This document shows positions 53,012-62,294 of a stretch of 64,000 nt of DNA, piece by piece. Location: contig CASGEP010000006.1 in assembly GCA_949300515.1 (NCBI GenBank), forward strand, positions 1 through 64,000. The letters are read 5' to 3'. The notes under the pieces are model-generated. The model was not told the origin of the DNA, searched no databases, and saw only the letters and a list, made by a program, of their open reading frames with translations. The translations under genes were made by a program, and so were the position numbers. This DNA comes from an uncultured bacterium (GTDB lineage Bacteria > Cyanobacteriota > Vampirovibrionia > Gastranaerophilales > Gastranaerophilaceae). How positions within the stretch are numbered: position 1 is the stretch's first letter; each line of letters starts with the position of its first letter.

Positions 53012-53305
53012 AGTTTTAAATCTCCTTATTTGTGATTACTTCCTTGTTTTTTGGCAGCAGAACTTTTATTAGAACCGCATTAATAATGAAGTTTTAACAA
53101 AACTGATAACTATTCTCTATAAAAGGTCATTTGCCGCGACAGCGCGATATTTGTACACAAAAACCAAAATAACGGGGATTGTGCGGGGAAATATTTACTG
53201 TCATCTTTGTCAAATACTAAAAATTGTCTTCCTTGTCTTTGACACTATCATATTAAATCTTTTTTAAAGATAAATGTATTATAGCTGTGTTTGATATTTC
53301 TTATA
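53012..53305 (-). promoter_or_regulatory. Flagellin 2 leader and upstream region
   Basis: Contains, read leftwards, a third motif ACAAGGAAGA (53236-53227), then AGTTTTGTTAAAACTT (53104-53089), ACAAGGAAGTA (53047-53037) and AAGGAGA at the ribosome site (53027-53021). The palindrome and GGA pair match the flagellin 1 leader in order and spacing. No clear sigma-28 box was recognised by eye. Confidence 0.5.
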
Positions 53306-54421
53306 CTAAGGTATGAATGTTTTTTTAACGTAGTTTATTTCATCCTGAAAGTTTGTTATGGGGCTGTTTTGCGCCAATTTTGCCTCAAGAGTTTTGTCTA
53401 AAATTTCTCCGATTAATTTACCCTGGCAAAAGCCGAGATTTAATAAATCGCAGCCCTTTATCTCAAGTTTGATGTTTTTTAGAGTATTTTGATACAATAG
53501 CGCGTTTTTATCGTGAGTGAGGGCATAATATACGCAAATATCAACATCGGGCATATTTTTGAAGTGTTTGTATATTTCAAGAGGACTGTTTAGCGCCGGA
53601 GGTTCTTTTTTTTGTTCAAAAATGTATTTTACGTAGGTTTCGCCGATGCTTTGCGGTTTAAAAATCTCAATTGCTTCATTTATATCGCGGGCATTTCGGT
53701 AAAAATCGTCAAAGAGTATTCTGTAGTATTTTTTTTCGATAAATTCTACAAAAGCCCTGTTTGCATTTTCTTTTGAGCCAAAAAGTTTTTTCAGGGTCAA
53801 AATTACTCTGTCCGTGCTCAAATATTCGCGCCCGGGGTTTTTTAAATACTGCTCAATTAATTTTTCATCCTGTCCGCTAAAGTTAAAATTAAATCTTAAT
53901 TTAAAATCCAGCCCCCTTAAAATGCGTGTAGGGTCGTCAATGTAGCTGTTTTTGTGCAGCACTTTTAAAATACCCTGCCCAATGTCAGAGATACCGTTAA
54001 ATAAATCAATTATTTCATATTCAAGCGAGGGTAAAATCCTTGCGGCTACGGCGTTAACGGTAAAATCTCTGCGTATTAAATCATCCTTAATAGCGCAGCC
54101 GAGTTTTACCATGACGGGCAGAGTACCGGAATGAGGGTATTTTTCAGTTCTTGTAGAGGCAAAATCAATGTCAATATCATCAATTTGCGCCTTTATTGTG
54201 CCGAAGTCGGGATGTTGGGATTTAATTTGCGCAAAGTTGAGCGATTTTACAAACTCAATTGCGTTTCCTTCGACAAGAATATCAATGTCGCAAGGATTTA
54301 TACCCATCAGGACATCTCTTATCAGACCGCCGACAAAATAAATTTTAACCCCGAAGCGCTCGGCTTCAAGGGCTAAATTTTTTATAATGTTATTAATTTT
54401 GTCGCTAAACTTTATCTGCAT
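53306..54421 (-). CDS. cca: CCA-adding tRNA nucleotidyltransferase / poly(A) polymerase family
   Basis: A 371-residue enzyme with the nucleotidyltransferase head: IYFVGGLIRDVLMGINPC then DIDILVEGN (catalytic Asp pair), the RRDFTVNAVAARI motif, DLFNGISDIGQGIL, and a helical C terminus. It adds or repairs the 3' CCA of tRNAs. The end overlaps accC by 17 bases. A role in poly(A) addition cannot be excluded from sequence. Confidence 0.88.
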   Translation of the reverse strand: MQIKFSDKINNIIKNLALEAERFGVKIYFVGGLIRDVLMGINPCDIDILVEGNAIEFVKSLNFAQIKSQHPDFGTIKAQIDDIDIDFASTRTEKYPHSGTLPVMVKLGCAIKDDLIRRDFTVNAVAARILPSLEYEIIDLFNGISDIGQGILKVLHKNSYIDDPTRILRGLDFKLRFNFNFSGQDEKLIEQYLKNPGREYLSTDRVILTLKKLFGSKENANRAFVEFIEKKYYRILFDDFYRNARDINEAIEIFKPQSIGETYVKYIFEQKKEPPALNSPLEIYKHFKNMPDVDICVYYALTHDKNALLYQNTLKNIKLEIKGCDLLNLGFCQGKLIGEILDKTLEAKLAQNSPITNFQDEINYVKKTFIP

Positions 54422-55772
54422 TTCTCTTGAAGCTTTTCTCCAGAAAGCTTGTGTTAAAATTACCGCTTATAAATATTTCGTCGTTTAAAATCTCGCGATG
54501 AAAGGGTATTGTCGTTTTAATTCCCGTTATGACGTACTCGTTTAAGGCTCTTAGCATTCTAAGACGGGCTTCTTCGCGGTCTTTGCCCCAGCAGATTAAT
54601 TTTCCGACCATTGAATCATAATAAGGGGGAATGCTGTAGCCTGTGTAAACATGCGAGTCAACCCTTACGCCAAAGCCTCCGGGGGCGATGTAGCCTTCGA
54701 TTTTACCTGCAAAGGGCATAAAATCTCTATCGGGGTCTTCCGCGTTAATTCTGCATTCGATTGCATGACCTCTTAAGCAAATATCCTCCTGCTTAACAGA
54801 GAGTCTTTGACCTGCGGCGACTCTTATCTGTTCTTTTACAATATCTACTCCCGAAATCATCTCTGACACGCAGTGTTCAACCTGAACTCTGGTGTTCATT
54901 TCCATAAAATACCATTTTTTGCGTTTGGGATCCGATTCATCAAGCAGAAATTCTATTGTGCCCGCACCTTCGTAATTAATAGCCTTTGCGGCATTAACGG
55001 CGGCTTCGCCCATTGCTTTTCTGATGTCCTCGCTGATAGCGGGCGAGGGTGCTTCTTCAAGGAGCTTTTGATGGCGCCTTTGAATTGAACAATCTCTTTC
55101 GCCCAGATGAACAACGTTGCCAAAGGAATCCGCAAGTATCTGCACCTCTATGTGGCGCGGATTTTCAAGGTATTTTTCAACATATACTTCGGGGTTGCCG
55201 AAAGCGTTTTTAGCTTCGTTTTTGCAAAGGTTAAAAGCATCGCCGAGTTCGTACTCCTCTCTTACAATTCTCATGCCTTTGCCGCCGCCGCCTGCCGTTG
55301 CTTTAATTATAATCGGAAAACCTTCTTTTTTCGCAAAATCTCTTACTTCTTCGACCGTTTGCACAAGCCCTGTACCGGGGGTAACGGGGACTTTGCTTTT
55401 AATCATGGTAGCACGCGCCGAAGCCTTGTCGCCCATAGCGCGCATGGCTTTTGAACTCGGGCCGATAAATTTTATGTGGTGTTCGTCGCAGATGTCGACA
55501 AAATCCGCGCGCTCAGCCATAAAACCGTATCCGGGGTGGATGGCATCGGCGCCCGATGTAAGAGCGACCGAAATTATTGCGGGAATGTGAAGATAGCTCT
55601 TTGAGCTTTGCGCGGGTCCTATGCAATAGGCTTCATCCGCAAGCGACACGTGTAAACTCTGGGCATCAGCCTGTGAATAAATTGCAACGGTTGCAATGCC
55701 GAGTTCTCTGCAAGCTCTTATAATTCTGAGGGCGATTTCACCTCTGTTTGCTATTAATACTTTTTTGAACAT
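54405..55772 (-). CDS. accC: Biotin carboxylase subunit of acetyl-CoA carboxylase
   Basis: A 455-residue ATP-grasp enzyme that carboxylates biotin on AccB. It has FKKVLIANRGEIALRIIRAC at the start, the glycine-rich ATP loop KATAGGGGKGMRIV, HIEVQILADSFGNVVHLGE, and MEMNTRVQVEHCVSEMISG. Full-length. It lies downstream of accB with a 75-base gap. Confidence 0.96.
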   Translation of the reverse strand: MFKKVLIANRGEIALRIIRACRELGIATVAIYSQADAQSLHVSLADEAYCIGPAQSSKSYLHIPAIISVALTSGADAIHPGYGFMAERADFVDICDEHHIKFIGPSSKAMRAMGDKASARATMIKSKVPVTPGTGLVQTVEEVRDFAKKEGFPIIIKATAGGGGKGMRIVREEYELGDAFNLCKNEAKNAFGNPEVYVEKYLENPRHIEVQILADSFGNVVHLGERDCSIQRRHQKLLEEAPSPAISEDIRKAMGEAAVNAAKAINYEGAGTIEFLLDESDPKRKKWYFMEMNTRVQVEHCVSEMISGVDIVKEQIRVAAGQRLSVKQEDICLRGHAIECRINAEDPDRDFMPFAGKIEGYIAPGGFGVRVDSHVYTGYSIPPYYDSMVGKLICWGKDREEARLRMLRALNEYVITGIKTTIPFHREILNDEIFISGNFNTSFLEKSFKRNADKV

Positions 55773-55847
55773 AACTTATAAACCTTAAAATAGGTGATAA
55801 CACTACATACTTCAAAGTGCCGCATAAAAACAGCACTTTGAAAAAAC

Positions 55848-56303
55848 TTATTCTATATACATTAAAACCTGACCGTATTCAACGCTTTGACCGTCTTCAA
55901 CGCAGATTTGGGTAACTTTGCCCGAAACATCGGACTCTATCTCGTTCATCAGCTTCATTGCCTCAACAATGCAAACCACCTGACCTGCACTTACAATATC
56001 GCCCACTTTAACAAACGGTTTTGCTCCGGGGCTCGGTGCAGCATAGAAGGCACCGACCATAGGAGAGGTAATCGGCGTACCTTTTGAAGAACTTGTACTC
56101 TCGGGTGTTGTTTCTTCTTTTGTGTTTTGCGCCTGTGTCACCTGCGGCAGAGGCATAACGGGTGAGGTGCTCTGTACTACGGTTTGATTTATTTCTCTTT
56201 TTATGGTGATAGCCTGCTCGCCATCCTCTAAGATTATTTCGCTGAGAGATTTTTCATCTATCAGATTTGCGAGTTTTTCAATGTATTCTATTTCAAAATT
56301 CAT
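55848..56303 (-). CDS. accB: Biotin carboxyl carrier protein
   Basis: A 151-residue protein with a Pro/Thr/Ser-rich linker (residues 45-80) and the biotinyl domain with the biotinylated Lys117 in VEAMKLMNEIESDVSG. Part of acetyl-CoA carboxylase. It is 11 bases from efp; accB and efp are commonly adjacent in bacteria. Confidence 0.96.
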   Translation of the reverse strand: MNFEIEYIEKLANLIDEKSLSEIILEDGEQAITIKREINQTVVQSTSPVMPLPQVTQAQNTKEETTPESTSSSKGTPITSPMVGAFYAAPSPGAKPFVKVGDIVSAGQVVCIVEAMKLMNEIESDVSGKVTQICVEDGQSVEYGQVLMYIE

Positions 56304-56314
56304 ATTCTAAATTC

Positions 56315-56872
56315 CTATACTCTGTCAAGATATTCGTTTGTTCTGGTGTCAATTCTTAATTTATCCCCGATGTTAATAAAGAAAGGAACGTTTACAACCG
56401 CGCCGCCTTCAAGAGTTGCGGGTTTTGTGCCGCCCTGTGCGGTGTTTCCTTTTTCGGACGGGGGAGTATCCACTACTTCAAGCTCAACAAAATTAGGAAG
56501 GTCAACGCCTATAATTCTTCCCTCGTGCATTAAAATCTGAACATTCATGTTTTCTTTTAAATATTTAATGCCGTCGCCGATTGCGGAAGCGGGAACGGGA
56601 AGCTGTTCATAGGATTCTAAGTCCATCATAACAAAGTCTGCACCTTCTTTGTAGAGGTATTGCATTTCGCGTCTGTCAAGCATTGCTTTTGCAACTTTTT
56701 CACCTGCTCTGAAAGTTCTTTCAACAACTTGACCGGTTTCAACGTTTTTGAGTTTTGACCTTACAAAAGCGGCGCCTTTGCCCGGTTTCACGTGTAAGAA
56801 CTCCACAACGGACCAAAGACCGTTATCAAGTTGCAGTGTTAAGCCTGTTTTTAAATCGTTTACTGAAATCAT
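56315..56872 (-). CDS. efp: Elongation factor P
   Basis: A 185-residue translation factor that rescues ribosomes stalled at polyproline. Three beta domains; the loop with the modifiable Lys32 is in [17 protein letters not shown]. Ends in [13 protein letters not shown]. Transcribed with accB-accC. Confidence 0.96.
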   Translation of the reverse strand: MISVNDLKTGLTLQLDNGLWSVVEFLHVKPGKGAAFVRSKLKNVETGQVVERTFRAGEKVAKAMLDRREMQYLYKEGADFVMMDLESYEQLPVPASAIGDGIKYLKENMNVQILMHEGRIIGVDLPNFVELEVVDTPPSEKGNTAQGGTKPATLEGGAVVNVPFFINIGDKLRIDTRTNEYLDRV

Positions 56873-56887
56873 AAAGTATCCCTATTA

Positions 56888-57613
56888 TTAACTGTCTTTA
56901 CAAATTTTATCATAAACCAGATTTTTTACATAAAAATTTTCATCATTTTTCAATTTCTGTAACAATTCTTTTGGCGGATTTTCCATTTTTGTAAGAATTT
57001 TCGCGGTTTTCTCTCTTATCGTATAATCAAGAAAATTAACCGTATTTTGGCAAATTTCTATAATTTCATCTTCAAATTCACCCCGTTTCATTGTTTCACC
57101 AAGAGCTTCAAGGCACCAGTAAAGGTTAAAAAGTTTTTTGTTTTTGGCATGGTTTTTGCGGTTTTTCATTTTGTTTTCTTTATGCGAGCCGAAAGTTTTT
57201 TCATACACGCTGAAATCTCTCAGAAGTTCATTTATTTTTTCAATGTTCAGCGGAGTTACAAGCCTTGCAATATCTGGATTTTTAACCAAAAGTTCGATAA
57301 GCGCGCGGCAGACATTGGGATTTATGTCGCAAATACCCTCTTTCAGCGTGTTTAAAATCGCAGGGCTTTTAAAATATTCTCCTTTGCATATATCGCACAG
57401 TACAAGGGCGCATGCTTCCCTTGTGGGGTTAGGGTGGTTTGTCAGGTGGTGAAGTATTAAATTTGCCTCGTATTCGTTTAAAACGCCGTCAATATTTAAA
57501 AACGCATACGGTTTTAGGCTTTCGTCTTTTCCTTCTAAAATTTCAAATGCCCTTTCGCGCGAAATGTTAATAGCACTTTGGACTATTAAAAAATTTTCAT
57601 TAGACTTATTCAT
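56888..57613 (-). CDS. HEAT-like helical protein
   Basis: A 241-residue all-helical protein with repeated pairs (EANLILHHLTNHPNPTREAC, then ALVLCDICKGEYFKSPAILN) like HEAT or ARM folds and an acidic tail. It is 15 bases upstream of efp in transcription order and may be co-transcribed. No known family. Confidence 0.5.
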   Translation of the reverse strand: MNKSNENFLIVQSAINISRERAFEILEGKDESLKPYAFLNIDGVLNEYEANLILHHLTNHPNPTREACALVLCDICKGEYFKSPAILNTLKEGICDINPNVCRALIELLVKNPDIARLVTPLNIEKINELLRDFSVYEKTFGSHKENKMKNRKNHAKNKKLFNLYWCLEALGETMKRGEFEDEIIEICQNTVNFLDYTIREKTAKILTKMENPPKELLQKLKNDENFYVKNLVYDKICKDS

Positions 57614-57760
57614 AAGATAAAATATAACATAAGCGGCAATTTAATGGTAAAAACTTTCATTTAATATGTTTATAAATTAAAAATTGTAAATCATACAACG
57701 AGCATTTTTTAGATTTTGAGTGTATAATAACGAATAACAAAACAGTAAGCAGGTGAAATT

Positions 57761-57928
57761 ATGAATTTTTTCAAAAAGATACTCGGACTGGACTCTCAGG
57801 ATGACGGCTACATAGGTCTTTCGAGCTTTACAAACAACTCGCACTGTCTTGAGGACAAAAAAGAAGAACCCAAGAAAAACATCAAAAGAGAGCCTACTTT
57901 AACCGAACTTTTAAAAAGAGCCAATTAA
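57761..57928 (+). CDS. Small 55-residue protein of unknown function
   Basis: ATG 57761 with AGG 7 bases upstream; the frame MNFFKKILGLDSQDDGYIGL runs to TAA at 57926-57928. The tail is lysine-rich (KEEPKKNIKREPTLTELLKR). It overlaps the end of the convergent PAP2-like gene by 18 bases. It has codon usage like its neighbours and is a good small-gene candidate. Confidence 0.5.
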   Translation: MNFFKKILGLDSQDDGYIGLSSFTNNSHCLEDKKEEPKKNIKREPTLTELLKRAN

Positions 57929-58414
57929 AGCAAGAAAGGCATGCATCGCTTCAACTTTATCAAGCAAATGCACAAAGAGCGCGACTGTCACCCCGAGTGC
58001 CGCGCCGCAGAAAACCTCAAAAGGAGTGTGTCCCAGAAGTTCTTTTAAAACTTCGTAGGGTTTGGTTTCGTGGTGTTCAACAAACTCTTGCACCACGCGG
58101 TTCAGTGTTGCTGCGGTTTTACCCGCGGCGCGCCTTAAGCCTGCGGCATCCTGCATAATGATGAGTGAGAAACCGAGTGATATCGCAAATTCAACGGATG
58201 TCACCCCGCAAATCATACCGACACTCGTGGCAAGGGCGATAACTCCAGCGGAGTGGGAAGATGGCATGCCGCCGGTTGTTGTAAAAATTTTAAAATTAAT
58301 TTTTTTGTTTTTGACATAGTGAAAAATAACTTTTAGGGTCTGCGCAATGCCTGCCGCTAAAAGCCCCGAACTTAATACTTCCAAACCCGTATTAAAAAAT
58401 TGCAACTCCTGCAC
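57911..58414 (-). CDS. Divergent PAP2-family membrane protein
   Basis: A 167-residue protein of the divergent PAP2 (DUF212) family. GGMPSSHSAGVIALATSVG is the PAP2 signature with phosphatase His; there are four or five hydrophobic stretches. It may hydrolyse a membrane lipid phosphate. It sits next to a prenyl synthase, which makes polyprenyl phosphate a likely substrate. Confidence 0.85.
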   Translation of the reverse strand: MQELQFFNTGLEVLSSGLLAAGIAQTLKVIFHYVKNKKINFKIFTTTGGMPSSHSAGVIALATSVGMICGVTSVEFAISLGFSLIIMQDAAGLRRAAGKTAATLNRVVQEFVEHHETKPYEVLKELLGHTPFEVFCGAALGVTVALFVHLLDKVEAMHAFLALIGSF

Positions 58415-58416
58415 GA

Positions 58417-59307
58417 TTAACTGACCCTTTCACGCATATCATTTAAAATTTGCAAAAATACATCCGAATTAATTTCTGCCCCCTTTAGTATATCATGACA
58501 ATCGGAAATTAACTCATTAAATTTTTCTTTGGCGCTTTTCAGCCCGTATAAAGTTACATAGGTTGCTTTGTTTTCTTTTTCGTCTTTGCCCGCGGTTTTG
58601 CCGAGTTCTTTTGTTGTTGAGGTGACATCTAAAATATCATCGTATATTTGAAAAGCAAGACCAAAGTTTTGCGAAAAATCATCAAGCAGTTTTATTTTAT
58701 CCAAAGATGCACCCGCAAGCATTGCCCCCGATAAAATCGCACATCTGAACAGGGCGGCTGTTTTGTAGCTGTGTATGTATTTAAGAAGCTCATCATCCGT
58801 TTTATCTTTGCCGTTTTGAGCTTCAATGTCCGCACATTGCCCCGCAACAATTCCAAAAGCGCCCGCTGCTTTTAAATACAGATTAACAACATCTAAAATT
58901 ACGCTTTTTTCAACGCTTGAGGGTGTTTCCTCTATTATTACCTGTGCGCCGAGGCTTATGAGTGCATCTCCCGAAAGTACCGCCATAGCTTCGCCAAAAA
59001 CTTTGTGGTTAGAGGGTTTCCCGCGCCTTAGGTCGTCGTTATCCATACAGGGCAAGTCATCGTGTATTAGGCTTTGGGCATGGAGCATTTCAAGCGCGCA
59101 GGCGCACGCTGCGGCATTTTTATATGAGTTGCAAATTGCTCTGCATGTTTCAAGGCAAAAAATCGCCCTGAGCCTTTTTCCACCTAAAAGTGTGGTGTAG
59201 CTCATTGATTTCCAGAGGGTTTTATCGTATTTTGAATTTTGTACCCGCTCCCCAAAATATTTTTCAAGACTGTTGTTTATAAAATCTTTGTATTCGTTAA
59301 TATTCAT
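58417..59307 (-). CDS. ispA: Polyprenyl (farnesyl/geranyl) diphosphate synthase
   Basis: About 296 residues from ATG 59307, which has GAGGG upstream; longer starts to 59397 overlap rsgA. First Asp-rich motif DDLPCMDND, second DDILDVT, and GGKRLRAIFCLE. It condenses isopentenyl diphosphate in isoprenoid synthesis. Chain length is not readable from the sequence alone. Confidence 0.9.
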   Translation of the reverse strand: MNINEYKDFINNSLEKYFGERVQNSKYDKTLWKSMSYTTLLGGKRLRAIFCLETCRAICNSYKNAAACACALEMLHAQSLIHDDLPCMDNDDLRRGKPSNHKVFGEAMAVLSGDALISLGAQVIIEETPSSVEKSVILDVVNLYLKAAGAFGIVAGQCADIEAQNGKDKTDDELLKYIHSYKTAALFRCAILSGAMLAGASLDKIKLLDDFSQNFGLAFQIYDDILDVTSTTKELGKTAGKDEKENKATYVTLYGLKSAKEKFNELISDCHDILKGAEINSDVFLQILNDMRERVS

Positions 59308-60328
59308 CATTTCCCTCAATTTTTCCATATAAATTTTTAATTTTTTGTTTTTGCGTATTTCTCGCGCTCTGTCTCTTTTCACGGCTGATTTTTGCAAGAT
59401 GTGTACCGTGGGTGTGTTTTTTTGACTCCTCCTCTTTTATGCCCGAGTATGTGACTTTGTGTTTGTACTCTTGTGCTTCTTTTAAAAATTCAAGATAACT
59501 TTTGTATCTTTGCGGATTGATTTTATCAATATTTTCAAGGACGGCGCAGCCGATTGAGTGCTCATCGCCTTCTATATGAAGGCAGTCGGAGAATTTGCAG
59601 TCTTTTGCAAATTTATAAATATCATCAAAGAGCGAGTCTAAATCTTTAGGAAGAATAAAGTTAAATTTTAAATTGGAAAAGCCGGGAGTGTCTATTATTC
59701 TGTAGTCCCCGAGGTCTAAAATTTCGCAGTGGCGTGTTGTGTGGCGTCCTCTTTGTGTTTGCGCGCTTACATGTGAAGTTTTTAAATTTAATTCAGGGTT
59801 GAGCGCGTTTATTATCGAACTTTTGCCGACACCTGATAATCCGCACAAGACAATGGTTTTGCCCGTTATTTCTTTTTTTAAATCGCTTAGCCCGTATTTT
59901 TCCTTCGCGGAAGTGAAAACCGTTTTGTAGCCGAGAGGCTCATATATTTTTATAATTTCATCCGCCTGTTTTTTAAATTCGGATTTGCCGGGTAAATCTT
60001 CTTTGTTAAAACAGAGCATGGTGTTTATTTTATGGTATTTTAAAAACGTTAAATACCTGTTTAGCTGTACATAATCAAGCTTCGGTTCAAGCAGGGAGGA
60101 TACGACAACGGCTAAATCGATGTTTGAAACAGAGGGGCGGAGTATGAAATTTTTCCTCCCGAGAATTTTGTTTATGACTCCCGTGTCGTCGAAATCAACA
60201 AAATCGCCCGTTAAAACTTTTTCATTCTGCTTTTTTAAAACTTCACGAAGTTTACATTCAAAAACATTGCCCGATAATGTCTTTATATAGTAAAAATCAG
60301 AGTGTATTTTAAAAACCTGCCCTTGCAT
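59297..60328 (-). CDS. rsgA: Ribosome small-subunit GTPase RsgA
   Basis: A 343-residue circularly permuted GTPase: G4 LCFNKEDLPGKS, G1 GLSGVGKSSIINALNP, G3 IDTPGFSNLK. A C-terminal zinc motif (CKFSDCLHIEGDEHSIGC) follows. It matures the 30S subunit. It has an N-terminal OB-fold region. Confidence 0.95.
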   Translation of the reverse strand: MQGQVFKIHSDFYYIKTLSGNVFECKLREVLKKQNEKVLTGDFVDFDDTGVINKILGRKNFILRPSVSNIDLAVVVSSLLEPKLDYVQLNRYLTFLKYHKINTMLCFNKEDLPGKSEFKKQADEIIKIYEPLGYKTVFTSAKEKYGLSDLKKEITGKTIVLCGLSGVGKSSIINALNPELNLKTSHVSAQTQRGRHTTRHCEILDLGDYRIIDTPGFSNLKFNFILPKDLDSLFDDIYKFAKDCKFSDCLHIEGDEHSIGCAVLENIDKINPQRYKSYLEFLKEAQEYKHKVTYSGIKEEESKKHTHGTHLAKISREKRQSARNTQKQKIKNLYGKIEGNDEY

Positions 60329-60433
60329 ATATTAATAATAGTTAAAAAAAATTCTTTATTCAATCCAATTTTGTACACATTAAAGTATTTATATTATAAT
60401 GTAGTAAAAATAATTTGGTTGAGGATTTTAAAT

Positions 60434-61300
60434 ATGACATTAACCGATTGGTTTAACAAGAGAAAAATGCAGCAGATTGCCGCCCGTGCAAACGACGTAA
60501 AGATTGACGATTCGATATCAAAACTTTGGATGCTCTGTTATAACTGTAATTCACAGCTTCCGAAAAAAGACCTTGAAAAAAATGATATGGTCTGTCCGAA
60601 CTGCGACTATCACTTTAGAATCGGCGCAAGGGACAGAATTAAACTTGTAATTGACGAAGGAACATTTGTTGAAATGTTTCAAAACATTAAAGGTAAAGAC
60701 CCCTTAAAATTTGTGGATACACAGCCCTACAGCGAAAGACAAAAAAGCGCAAAAGAAAAATCCGGACTTGATGAAGCGGTTATTTGCGGTGTTGGCGAAA
60801 TAAACGGTCAAAAGGCTGCAATTGCGGTTATGGATTTTGATTACATGGGCGGCTCAATGGGCTCTGTCGTGGGTGAAAAGGTCACGCTCATTATGGAGCA
60901 TGCCCTAAAAGAAAGGCTTCCCGTAATAGCTTTTACATCCTCCGGCGGCGCAAGAATGCAGGAGAGCGCTCTAAGCCTTATGCAGATGGCAAAAACAAGC
61001 TGTGCCGTTGCAAAACTGAACGAAGCAAAAATTTTATACATAACCGTCTTAACGGAGCCGACTTTTGGCGGTGTAACGGCAAGTTTCGGTACGATAGGCG
61101 ATATAATAATAGCCGAAAAGGGTGCAAGAATTGGTTTTGCGGGCAGAAGGGTAATTGAGCAGACAATTAAACAAAAGCTCCCCGCAGATTTCCAAACGGC
61201 TGAGTACCTTTTAAAATACGGTCAGATAGATTTTATAGTTACAAGAAAAGAAATGAAAGAAAAGCTTTCAAAACTTATTGAACTGCATTCAAATAAATAA
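60434..61300 (+). CDS. accD: Acetyl-CoA carboxylase carboxyltransferase beta subunit
   Basis: A 288-residue subunit with the zinc ribbon CYNCNSQLPKKDLEKNDMVC (plus CPNC) and the crotonase-type core (VMDFDYMGGSMGSVVGEK; FTSSGGARMQESALSLMQM). Start ATG 60434 has GAGGA upstream. It pairs with accA in the next gene; ACC makes malonyl-CoA. Confidence 0.95.
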   Translation: MTLTDWFNKRKMQQIAARANDVKIDDSISKLWMLCYNCNSQLPKKDLEKNDMVCPNCDYHFRIGARDRIKLVIDEGTFVEMFQNIKGKDPLKFVDTQPYSERQKSAKEKSGLDEAVICGVGEINGQKAAIAVMDFDYMGGSMGSVVGEKVTLIMEHALKERLPVIAFTSSGGARMQESALSLMQMAKTSCAVAKLNEAKILYITVLTEPTFGGVTASFGTIGDIIIAEKGARIGFAGRRVIEQTIKQKLPADFQTAEYLLKYGQIDFIVTRKEMKEKLSKLIELHSNK

Positions 61301-61328
61301 AAAATACGGCAAAAGGAAAAACAAGACT

Positions 61329-62279
61329 ATGCAAATATTGGAATTTGAAAAACCGATTTATAAAATGGAAGAAAAAATAGAAGAATTGAAAAAATTGAGT
61401 GTTGATACAAATATGGATTATAACGACGAAATAAAAAAGCTTGAAAACCAGACAGAGGAGTACAAAAAAGAGCTTTATGACAGTCTGGAGCCTTATCAGA
61501 AGCTCCAAATCGCACGCCATCCGCAAAGACCCAATTTCCTTGACTACGTTCATTACATGTGCGAGGACTTTATAGAATTCCACGGGGACAGAGCGGGAAC
61601 GGATGACAGAGCCATAATCGGCGGAATAGCCAAAATTGACGGAAGAAGCGTTATGCTTGTGGGTACTCAAAAAGGCAAAACAACAAAAGAAAACCTTGAG
61701 TATAATTTCGGCATGCCCCAGCCTCAGGGCTACAGAAAAGCTTTAAGACTTTTCGAACATGCTTCAAAGTTTAATCTGCCGATTATTACCCTTGTTGATA
61801 CCATGGGAGCGTATCCGGGCATGCAGGCGGAGCAGACGGGGCAGGGTATTGCAATTGCCGTTAATTTAAAAGAAATGGCAAAACTAGAGGTGCCCGTCAT
61901 TGCCGTAATCACGGGCGAAGGCTGCTCGGGCGGCGCTCTGGGACTTGCCGTTGCAAATAAAGTAATGATACTTGAACATGCGTACTATACGGTAATTTCG
62001 CCCGAAGGCTGTGCTTCAATCCTCTGGAGGGATGCAAACATGGCGCGCGAAGCGGCAAATGCGCTTAAGATTACGGGACAGGATTTGTTGCAGTACGGAA
62101 TTGTCGATGAAGTCATAAAAGAACCGCTCGGCGGTGCGCATTATGACCCTTGTGCAATGGCGGGCGAGCTTAAAAAATCCCTTTTAGCCGCGCTTGACGA
62201 GTATAAAAATATGAGCGCTCAGGAGCTGAAAGAGGACAGATACAACAAGTTCAGACATATGGGAGTTTTTGAACAGTAA
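61329..62279 (+). CDS. accA: Acetyl-CoA carboxylase carboxyltransferase alpha subunit
   Basis: A 316-residue subunit with the crotonase-type motifs DTMGAYPGMQAEQTGQGIAI, VITGEGCSGGALGLAVANKV and the start FEKPIYKMEEKIEELKKL. ATG 61329 is chosen for length. Transcribed after accD. Confidence 0.95.
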   Translation: MQILEFEKPIYKMEEKIEELKKLSVDTNMDYNDEIKKLENQTEEYKKELYDSLEPYQKLQIARHPQRPNFLDYVHYMCEDFIEFHGDRAGTDDRAIIGGIAKIDGRSVMLVGTQKGKTTKENLEYNFGMPQPQGYRKALRLFEHASKFNLPIITLVDTMGAYPGMQAEQTGQGIAIAVNLKEMAKLEVPVIAVITGEGCSGGALGLAVANKVMILEHAYYTVISPEGCASILWRDANMAREAANALKITGQDLLQYGIVDEVIKEPLGGAHYDPCAMAGELKKSLLAALDEYKNMSAQELKEDRYNKFRHMGVFEQ

Positions 62280-62294
62280 TAAAGAAAGAAGTTT

